Assembly: GCF_043641665.1 (NCBI RefSeq)
Contig: NC_092194.1
Coordinates: forward strand, 15,544,798 to 15,608,797
Length of the DNA stretch: 64,000 nucleotides
Origin: Enoplosus armatus
Lineage: Eukaryota; Chordata; Actinopteri; Centrarchiformes; Enoplosidae
Reading direction: 5' to 3'
A program made the translations under genes and the position numbers. Shown here in pieces: positions 55,501 to 64,000 of the stretch. Under the pieces are notes generated by a model that searched no databases, had not been told where the DNA came from, and saw only the letters and a list, made by a program, of their open reading frames with translations. How positions within the stretch are numbered: the stretch's first letter is position 1; every line of letters begins with the position of its first letter.

Positions 55501-58500
55501 TGTAAAATATATCAAAGTCAAATATATTTATATATATATTTATTGTTTTTAAAATTAAATGAAAAAAATGTATATTTCACTACAGACATGATCTGATATT
55601 TCTGTCTATATATTGTCTTTTACAGGAACATGATCCCGTCAAATCTAATTGAAGCAACTTTTCAGCAGGTGAGTGGATAAAAGGAGGAAACTCACAATGG
55701 ATCGTACAATACTGTTCATTAATTCAATGTTCAAAATCCACATATTAACAAATATCTTGTGTTTCTTCTCTTTCATCCAACTCCAGTACCGAACAGACCT
55801 GGTTCCTATTGTACAGAGCGCTGACATGAAAGAGTCTCAGGCCAACTATGTATATGTCATGCCTGACTATCATAACCCTCAGCTGGGCCACCCAGTCTTC
55901 CTGGAGATCACCCCTGCTCCCGACATCAAGTATAAAATCGTCCCCAGTACCAGCAAGGGCATGAATGTACTGGGGATCGTCATCTTCTCGGCCACCATGG
56001 GTAAGACAGTCACACTGCTCATTATATCACAGACAACATCTCATAACTCTGACCCTTATTTACTTAAGTGTAATCCTTGTGGTAGTACTTTCTTTACTTT
56101 CTTTTTGGCTCTTTAGTTCATCAAGAAGACTCTTTCAGTGGAGATTTTTGTAGATTATTTTCATTAGAAAGTGACGAACTTCAACCCTTTATTAATGACC
56201 AGTTGTGGAAGAAGTAGTCATTCTTTACCTAAGTGAAAGTACAGAAGTATTATCAGCAAAATATACATAAAGTCTCCAAAGTAAATGTACTCCTGCAGAA
56301 AAATGGTCCCTGCAACTGATATAACATGAATATAAGATATTATGATTGTAGCAGGTTGAGGTGGAGTTTAAACTACTTTTGGACAGTTAGGTAGTGTAGT
56401 CTCAGGGTTCCCAAGCTAGAGTTACCTCTTTGGGCCTTAAACTGTTATTGAAACCTTCTGAGAGGAGAAATGGTGGAACTGCTTACACCTCATAGACATG
56501 GGGCCCCTTGGGGCAAGACAGATCTTTTTTATAAGGGGTCATAAAAAAGTTTTAATCTTTAACAATCTGTTGTTTATTTAATGTTAAATCTTAATCCGGA
56601 AAGTAAATAGTGACTAAAGCTCTCAGATAAATGTAGTAGAATAAAAACTGCTAATATTTCCTACTGACACTAAGTGGAGAATAAGTATAAAGGACCCAAA
56701 AACGGAAATACTCAAGTAAAGTACAAGTATCTAAAGAGTCAGGACAGTGCTTAAGTAAATGTACTTAGTTATTTTCCATCTCTGTTAATGACTTAATAAC
56801 ATTGTGTTAATTGCTGACATGATAACCACCCAAAGGGGCTTTACACAACTCGGCAAAGGTTGCTCTTATTAATGGTTTATATCTCATCTCTAAAGCTTTA
56901 GTAAATTATTTATTATGAAACAAAAAGCTGTGAATGTACTTTCTGTTCTCAGGTCTGCTGCTGGGGAAGATGGGAGAACGTGGCGCACCGCTAGTCAACG
57001 TGTGCCAGTGCATCAATGAGTGCGTCATGAAGATCATTAACGCTGCGATGTGGTAAGATTGCACTCTCACACTTTCAAAAATAGATTGTGTCACGCACAG
57101 TAGACTACGCAGTTCACAGAGCAGAGCCAGATTATATCTAAAAATACGTCTCACACAGCAACTCAGGGAAGAGTCACTGGGGGTGTGCGAGGTTCCCTTA
57201 GTGCTTCTCACGGGAGCTGATGGGCCGACTCTTGGATTATATTTGTGTGAATGGAGCAAAGAGGCACTTTCATAAATAAGATTAGTGCCGAAGAATTGTA
57301 AATGCAAATACAATTGGTTGGGATGGTGCACATCCAAGAAAACACTATGGCCACCTGAACTTTGAAACCATGTGTGATGTGAGATTGAATATCTCATTGC
57401 TAAATCATGGGCATTAATCTGCTGCTGTAACAGCCTCCGAGCTTCAGGAGCCTGGCTGATGGGATTTGCTCACATTGGGCCACAAGAGCATTAGCGAGGC
57501 CCAACACTGATGTTGGGCGATAAGACCAGATCAGGCTCACAGTCGGCATTCCAATTAATCCCAAAGGTGTTGGACGGGGTTGAGGTCAGGCCAGTCAAGT
57601 TCTTCCACACCAAACCCAGAAAGCCGTTCTTTTTAGACATGGCTTTGTGCACGGGAGCATTGTCAAGTTAAAAGAGCCCAAAATGTCGTCACAGTTTCAA
57701 GATTCAAATATTTTATTTGTTACATGCTCGTACAATGTGTACGTTGAAATGCAGGGTGTCATGATCTTGAGGCTGTGACTTATGCCTAAAATACCATTGT
57801 ATGCTGTAGCATTAACATTTTCCTAAATTGGTACTAAGGGGCTGAAACCAAACAATGAAAAACACAAAACTGCACAAAAGTATGGGGACAGGGTCTACAC
57901 ACTTTCACAACAACATCCATGATCATGATCGTCCCTCCTCTCCTCCATGCAGGTACTTCCCCTTCGGCATTGTGTTCCTCGTGGCTGGGAAGATCCTGGA
58001 CATGCACGACCCGGCCCACCTGGGAGAGAAGCTGGGCATGTACTTCATCACAGTCCTGTCTGGTTTGTTTGTGCACGGCCTCATCCTGCTGCCTCTCTTC
58101 TTCTACTTCTTCACTCGCAAAAACCCCTTCCCATATATCAGAGGGCTACTGCAGGCTCTAGTCATTGCACTGGCTACGTCGTCCAGGTAAGAGGAGACCA
58201 GTGTCCAGTGTCTTTGTTCTCTACTTTTTAATCTTAAAAAATATGTACTTTAAGGACATCCCACCAGTTCTAATTGATCATATTTGGGACTGACGTACCC
58301 TGACCTGATCATTTCCTCTGGTCTGCAGCTCGGCCACATTGCCAATCACCATGAAGTGTCTCCTGGAGAACTGTGGAGTGGACCGGCAGATCGCTCGCTT
58401 CGTGCTGCCAGTGGGAGCTACCATCAACATGGATGGGACAGCCCTGTACGAGGCAGTGGCGGCCATCTTTATCGCTCAGGTCAATGAGTATGACTTGGAC

Positions 58501-59889
58501 TTTGGCCAGTTGGTCACTATTAGGTGAGAAAAGACACAAGCTCATTGTCCTCCTATACGTTTAAATTTATTTTACATCTCTTAACATCCCGGCTCATGTC
58601 TCATCAGTATAACGGCAACAGCGGCCAGCATCGGGGCAGCTGGGATACCTCAAGCGGGTCTGGTTACCATGGTGATTGTCCTGACCTCTGTGGGGTTACC
58701 GCCGGCTGACATCTCGCTGATTGTGGCCATCGATTGGGTTCTGTGAGTCCCACAAAAATGATTATGCTATAAAGAGCATCAGTGGGTCTTAAAGGGGCTG
58801 TTGGGGCAATGTGTAAATTATTTTTTCCATCTCATTCTCAGTGATCGGTTCCGGACGATGATCAACGTTCTTGGTGATGCCTTAGCTGCTGGGATTATGG
58901 CTCATTTATGTAAGAAGGACTTTGAGAAAGCAGCCACTGCTCCCACACCTACACCATCTGCTGCTGCCAGTAACGGAGGTGGCCCCCAACGGGTAAGGAG
59001 GACAATTTCTATTTGTTCTGGTCAAAGTGCACGTGTGACGAGTTAAAACCCCTGAAAACATGATTTTAAATCTTAAGCATTTCTCTATAACATTATATAT
59101 AAAACAACTATCAAAAATACATTCTGGGAAAACAAGGCTTAGAGTCTAAGCTAGCAGCTCCGTGAGGCTGTATTTGGGCACAACAGTGCTTTGAGCTAAA
59201 TGCTAACGTCATTATGCTAACATGGTCACACTGACAAAGCTAACATGCTGATGCTAAGCAGGTATTTAATGTTCACCATCTTAGTTTAGCATGTTAGCAA
59301 GCTAACATTTGCTGGTAGATACAAAGTAGAGCTGAGGCTGATGTTGCAGGTATTCGGTCATAAAGCAAAGTGAAATTAGACCTGACCATACGTCCACAGG
59401 GGATCACCAAAGTAAGTCGTCTTTATCCTCTGGGATCCACTTCAAACCAGTTAGAAATGCAAGGACAAAAACAACAAATAAAGAAATCTCTTGTTGATGT
59501 TGGACCCCATAGGTATTATTGAGAAGCTGATTGAGAAAATATGCTTTGAGGGCCTTTAAATAAGTCATGGACTTAAGATTGTTCCCCCTTGTTCTGATGT
59601 TTTGATACACTTTGCGCCTTTTAGTTAACATTTGTGTATTCATTTTCAACCTTGTAATTCTTGAAAAAACAAACCTTGAGAACCCTGAGAACCACTTTGA
59701 CTATTTTATCTAACTGTTCTGTTGGTGACTTCTTCCCTACAGAGAGACACAGTAATCTCCTTCGGTAATCAGAGCGTGGCGTTGTCCGATGCTCCTCTGA
59801 TCGCACACCGCTGTGATTACGTGTTTGAGGTGGACGGAGACAACGTGCTGGAGAGACCTGTGGCCTGCTACAACCTCTGCCAAGTCTGA
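49538..59889 (+). CDS. Excitatory amino acid transporter, EAAT5/6/7 group (SLC1A7/SLC1A8/SLC1A9-like), 11 exons, 560 aa
   Basis: Sodium-coupled glutamate/aspartate transporter of the plasma membrane. Exons: 49538-49705, 51525-51604, 52771-52986, 55626-55668, 55787-56000, 56953-57052, 57953-58186, 58329-58523, 58608-58742, 58842-58992 and 59743-59889. All have GT-AG borders and matching phases; the sum is 1683 bp, 560 residues plus stop. Landmarks are the [13 protein letters not shown] first helix, [17 protein letters not shown], the Ser-rich HP1 [12 protein letters not shown], the TM7 NMDGT motif, the HP2 segment [16 protein letters not shown], and [13 protein letters not shown] in TM8, whose second Arg marks acidic amino-acid selectivity. 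It resembles human EAAT5 closely in helices and length, but the tail ends YNLCQV, not ETNV. A paralogue such as slc1a8 is plausible; by eye the group, not the member, is certain. Starts at tandem ATGs. Confidence 0.95.
50090..50480 (+). repeat. Dispersed repeat (family C) with internal A-run
   Basis: Third copy of the repeat at 11560 (TAACTTCACTGTTTTGG start, CTGGTGAACATAGTGGAGC inside), with an A-run at about 50187-50202. It lies in EAAT intron 1. Confidence 0.65.
53140..53345 (+). repeat. GCTAAC-family repeat fragment in EAAT intron 3
   Basis: CATGCTAACTTGCTGAC and CCAAATTTCATCGCAATCCA followed by AGTTGTTGAGATTTTTCAGT identify the family also seen at 3.5 and 24.7 kb. Confidence 0.6.
54350..54802 (-). 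repeat. TACTTAAGTA-type percomorph repeat, reverse orientation
   Basis: Runs from ATTCAGATCGTTTACTTAAG to TACTTAGTTACAATTCACCA. Internal ATGTAAGTAGCATTTTACTG and TAGCTGCTCAAGGTGGGGCT are shared with other copies. It lies in EAAT intron 3. Confidence 0.7.
55070..55480. repeat. Repeats of a GTAGCTGTTCTGG / ATCTTCATCAG unit, including an inverted pair
   Basis: Units near 55138-55195 and 55303-55358 share GTCAATTTAGT[A/C]GCTGTTCTGG followed by a palindromic ATCATATGAT-type core and CTTCATCAG. A third unit at about 55388-55455 is inverted, so 55305-55455 could fold into a hairpin. A single unit also occurs at about 35990-36060. In EAAT intron 3, just before exon 4. Confidence 0.6.
56200..56790 (-). 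repeat. TACTTAAGTA-type percomorph repeat, reverse orientation
   Basis: Begins GACCAGTTGTGGAAGAAGTA and ends TGTACTTAGTTATTTTCCAT. It lies in EAAT intron 5. An inserted or diverged segment (about 56400-56560) separates two matching parts. Confidence 0.65.
57420..57690 (-). pseudogene. Degenerate Tc1-like transposase fragment
   Basis: On the minus strand the frames include DNAPVHKA and, after a frameshift, [13 protein letters not shown], the two landmarks around the last catalytic region of Tc1-family transposases. Frames shift and stop, so it is dead. It lies in EAAT intron 6. A TTCAAATATTTTATTTGTTA repeat fragment follows at about 57700-57760. Confidence 0.65.
59150..59415 (+). repeat. GCTAAC-family repeat in EAAT intron 10
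   Basis: TGCTTTGAGCTAAATGCTAA, then CTAACATGCTGATG, then GGTATTCGGTCATAAAGCAA, as in the copies at 2.2/3.3 and 24.3 kb. Confidence 0.7.
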
Positions 59890-60600
59890 GACACTTTTAC
59901 AGGATGGACAGCGAGGGATACTGCCTTCTACAGCACATAGATTCACCTCTGGGGACCAAAGGGACCATCATCCGAGGCCCGGAAAAATCCAGTTTGGTTA
60001 AAATCCCGTTACGTTTCCGTCCTAAATGAGACCAAAAATCAAAGAGTATATTGTGGTGTCAGGTTTTGGCGGCTTAAATGTATTTTGCCTGTGCCATGCC
60101 GACAACAAAAACCTTCATTACTTGATGGACTGTATGTCTCCATTCAGTTTAGACAGGAGTTGAAAGGAAATGCACAAGTTTCACATGTAACCTAAATCTT
60201 AAAGAGACACAATGTGTTGCACTGACATGCATCACATGGTGTTCATCAGTCAGTTAGACATTCACTGTAGTCCTACTCTTACGAAGTTTTATAGCAGGTT
60301 TAGACTTCAGTCAAGATTTTGAGTTGCCTTATTAACATGATCTCAGTTTTGACATTAATTCTGAGAACTTGAAAGACTTGAAAGTAAACAGAAACTGATA
60401 GACGAGGAGCAAATTCATTTTGTTGAAGTGAACCTTTATCTAGGTTAGACAATGCATTTATGGATAGATATTGATGCAACATTAATATGAATATTTAAAT
60501 TATGCTCATTAGATGATAATTTGTGTTTTTCTACCTATGCTTTTAATTTTGTGTTCATGTTTTCTAATAAAAACCTGCTGCACTTCAAGTCCTGTCAATG
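59890..60600 (+). terminator. 3' UTR and poly(A) signal of the EAAT gene
   Basis: After the TGA at 59887-59889 about 0.7 kb of non-coding DNA leads to AATAAA at 60566-60571, followed by a T-rich stretch (about 60605-60616). No other gene feature is seen in it. Confidence 0.65.
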
Positions 60601-60924
60601 ACTGTTTTTTTATTTTATTCTGCAAAAATGTTTTTAGAACTTTATTAGGGTCCGTTATGTTTTGGATCAGTGAGGTATGTGACTTCAGGCAGTGCTTCTG
60701 CTTTCACCTCAGGTGCATGGAAAGATTATGGAGGCTCAACTGATTTGTCAAAGTACAGACTACGATTGGTTAAAAGAATATACTGAGTGTGTTTAAGTAT
60801 GGACATTTCAACCATTTATCTGATACTAAGTTTGACTTTGCACACTTCTTTTTGTTATTGTGAGTATATAAAATACATAATATATAATAAATATACTATT
60901 AACAATTTTTTTTACCCATAAAAT

Positions 60925-60931
60925 ATACATA

Positions 60932-60963
<32 letters not shown>

Positions 60964-61300
60964 CATATATATACATATATACACATATATATACATATAT
61001 ATATACATATATATATTTGTATATATATATATACATATATACATATATATATTTGTATATATATATATACATATATATACATATACATATATATGTATGT
61101 ATATATACATATATATGTATGTATACATACATATATATACATATATATACATACATATATATACATATATATATACATATATATATATATATACATATAT
61201 ATACATATACAGTATATATATATATACATATATACATATACAGTATATACATACATATATACATATATATACATATACATATATATACACATATATATCC
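60925..61300. repeat. (TATACA/TATATA)n satellite of about 380 bp
   Basis: Alternating TATA with periodic CA and occasional GTATGT units. It opens long low-complexity frames of Tyr, Ile and Met/His/Cys on both strands, none of which is a real gene. The array is largely able to pair with itself because TATACA-type and TGTATA-type units both occur. Confidence 0.95.
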
Positions 61301-64000
61301 AGATATTTGAGTTAATGAGGAAGATAATCACTGACTTTGTTTATTTGCTGTTACAATAAAATAGTGAGAAAGCCATCAAGTGATAGCTAAAAGTAACAGA
61401 TAATGGTTGAAATGTCCAGCTTTTGCCACTCAAGCAGTAATGTTATATTAACTCAACATCTATTGAGCAAATCTTTTGAAAAAAAGAAAGAAGCCAAACC
61501 TAAAAATGACCAGTTGCAGGATCACTATGGCTTGTATGGTGGCTGTGGTTCAGGAGGTAGTGCAGGTTGGAGGTTCAATCCTCAGCTCCTCTTGTCCACA
61601 TTTCAAAACGTAGCCTCCAGATTGCTCCCGTTGCCATCGCTGTAACTTCCCCAGTGTTGATGGTGGTAGTAAATATACACGCAGACATGTCTCCCCCATG
61701 TGGTCTCAGAAGGTTATAACTGGACCTTTACCACGAGATGAGCTGGTCTGGTGACATTACAAGATAAATCATCCATCTTCCTGTCACCACAACACAAATG
61801 TTATGACTGAATTATACTTAGTTGCTGTTGTGTTCACTTCATCTCTGTTTCTACTTGTTGGCATGCTGATGAGTAAAATAGAGAATATAGCCATCTTATA
61901 AAAATAAGTAACATGCAAGACATTGATATAAAAGACAAAATGTGCATTCAAACGTTCATACATCTAGCGTTTGTCAAGAAAATCACTTACAGCAAATCCA
62001 CAATAAGATTCTGAAGAGACATTTAATTCTTTCAAATTTGAAAAGCCATCATGTTTTTTTTTATTGAAATGATCCAATGTTAGAAGACATTTAATGGGCT
62101 TCAACTTAGTGTCCTTCAAAACCAAGAAAACAAAAAACTCAATCATTAAAAACACTCCAATAAGTAACACGAATGACCGCATACATTATCAAATAAATAT
62201 CTGCGCCTCCTCTGATGTAAAATACACCATTTCCACTTATAAATTAAGGCGGAATGCAGTTTTTTCTGACTGCCCCTAAAAACAAATTCACTTGCATCTT
62301 TCAAGCAATTCCAACTAGACTGCTGAGAAAATTAAGCAGTAACATATAACGTCAGTAGAAAAAAGAAATTATAAAAAAAGATGACAGTCCAAGACTACAA
62401 CAAATTTATAATTACCTGCTTTGAGCAAGTCATGAAATATTGCACAAAGTTACGGATTGGGACAAAAGAATAACATGGAAATCCTAAAATCAAAAAGCAC
62501 TTTTAAAACCAAAATCTGAAGCTTGTGGTGGGAATACTCCCTTCAGAGGGGGCACACAGATTAAAGAGGGATTTAATGAAGCGTCCGGGGAATTATTGCT
62601 AAGGGGGGAAAAAAAGTTTTTATAAAGTGAATCCTAAAAAGTGTGAGCAGGTACTGCTCCCAGGAATCTTTTGATGCTTGTAACTATCACCAAGTGGTTC
62701 CTCTGTTCAATTTGTGGTTGGCTCAAGAACAATTACAGTACCGATGCTAAAGCTCCACCTTTCAACCACCTCGGAGAACAAGACAATCTACCATACTCAC
62801 CACTATAACAAGATTAGCTGTGATATGCCAATGATCTTTTCTAAATGGATGATATCAGAAGTGTTTCACTGAGCAAGTAAACAAAGCCAAGTCCTCACTT
62901 GTTCACAGTAATCCCCGTTAGACAAAGATCAGAGTAATGGGTTTGGGTCTAAAGGCCTACATCTTCAAGTGAACAGTGAATACTTATTTGCCGTGTTGAA
63001 ATATCAAACACAGCTGATGCACAACAAATCTGGCTTCATTTTAGATAACTACACTCAAGCCGACAAATCAAGTTTCATCTAAATGTAAATCGCCTCTCCC
63101 CAAACAGACGGGTACCAAACATCAGATTTACTGAGCCAGATGTCCATAAATAAGCCGGACATTCAACTTACAACTGCTGAAAAGACGACTGTACCAAAAG
63201 TGCCAACATAAAGCTTCTAATTATAACTTGCTAATTATGTTTCTCTTCAGTGGTTCAAACTCATCAGGCAATCATAGAAAAGTAGCTTCATGAAATGTTT
63301 GCAGGACAATCGCTTTCCTTCAAGTGTCTGTGTACAGGTTAAATAACTATCTCAACTAACATTGGTCCATATATTGTTAATTTAAGCCCGTCTCAGACGT
63401 TTAAAAGCCTCCAGTAGAAACACTTTTTATAACAGCCTGTTTTTGTTTGACCAGGGATCTTTTATCGTCACTGCAGACTAGAAAAATAATAGAACAAAAC
63501 TTCAAACCAAATCTAAAAAAAGGTAAATAAAAAAAGAAACAAACCAAACAAAACTTTCAGCGAAAAGAAATAAAATTTAATGGTTTATGCTCAAAGTGAA
63601 ACAATCAAAACAAAATGAAAAGAAAAGAAAGCAAATCTAAACTGAAATCATTAACAAAGGCCATTAATTTCTCTCCAAACTTGAGATAAGCACTCGTTAA
63701 AACAAGTTTGTAACTTACAGTGTAACAAATAAAAGTCTATGCCTTTAGAAAGAAAAAAAAATCCAAACAAAAAGAAAACAAATAAACCAAAATAAAAAGA
63801 AAACAGAACGGCAAACTGAGCCAAAGTGATGTTGCTCCCAGTCAGCGTCAGATATAACCTTAGTACCTCTTCAAAGAAAAAGAAAAAAAACATAAAGGTG
63901 TAAATTTACCTTGTGAAAATCTGCTCAGGGGTTATATGATCAAATCTCTCCCTGCCTTTGGTCCATCTTAATTCCCTACTAATTGACTGGGGTTCATATT
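61300..64000. other. Right-edge stretch, no gene recognised
   Basis: A short repeat-like patch at about 61530-61650 has the phrase GCAGGTTGGAGGTTCAATCC. From about 63480 the plus strand is strongly A-rich. The minus-strand frame at 63651-63893 is T-run derived (Phe-rich) and not convincing. The T-rich minus strand could be a 3' UTR of a gene to the right, but nothing visible proves it. Confidence 0.45.

Noticed and set aside
49538..59889. Neutral amino-acid transporter (ASCT-type SLC1A4/5) as identity of the SLC1 gene
   Set aside because: The TM8 motif keeps the Arg in DRFRT that marks acidic amino-acid transporters, and the sequence is much closer to EAAT5.
60826..61359. Long Tyr/Ile-rich frames on both strands
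   Set aside because: They are products of the TATACA satellite, open in several frames at once.

Overview
The window is nuclear DNA from a bony fish, most likely a percomorph. The evidence is small GT-AG introns, abundant CA/GT microsatellites, several well-known teleost dispersed repeats, and an immunoglobulin light-chain locus in which V segments and J-C units lie on opposite strands. There are no bacterial genes, CRISPR arrays or recognisable tRNA/rRNA genes.

Left third (1-34.5 kb). DIRAS1, a Ras-family GTPase, is on the minus strand with its coding sequence at 9688-10598 in two exons that give a full-length 198-residue protein. A CpG-rich block at 21.7-22.5 kb with a splice donor may be its distant first exon. 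A second CpG-rich block with a donor at 0.9-1.25 kb may be the first exon of the next minus-strand gene; GNG7 would be expected from human 19p13.3 gene order. A REEP5/REEP6-family ER membrane gene, also minus strand, runs from 34.4 kb down to 27.5 kb or beyond. Its last coding exon is not resolved. The rest is non-coding sequence with dispersed repeats.

Middle (36.8-47.4 kb). This is a compact immunoglobulin light-chain locus with three apparently intact kappa-like V1 segments, one intact V2 segment, one truncated V2 pseudogene and one orphan leader exon, all on the plus strand. Two J segments and two divergent constant exons lie on the minus strand. V segments carry 12-bp-spacer recombination signals and J segments carry 23-bp-spacer signals, so V-J joining must go by inversion. 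Both J-C introns contain a matching E-box plus PU.1/IRF composite site, a strong candidate for a duplicated enhancer. The locus shows birth and death: a near-identical J-V1 block in both cassettes, a V pseudogene fused to J-flanking DNA, a relic of a lost constant-gene 3' UTR, and a V2 family lacking the first canonical cysteine.

Right third (49.2-60.6 kb). A complete 11-exon plus-strand glutamate transporter gene of the EAAT5/6/7 group encodes 560 residues. It has a TATA box upstream and a polyadenylation signal downstream, and its introns hold several dispersed repeats and a degenerate Tc1-like transposase fragment. After it come a roughly 380-bp TATACA-type satellite and about 2.7 kb in which no gene was recognised.

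The genes are not one pathway. DIRAS1 and the REEP gene, and possibly the EAAT paralogue, fit a block related to human 19p13.3. The light-chain locus sits between them and is the most unusual part of the window.
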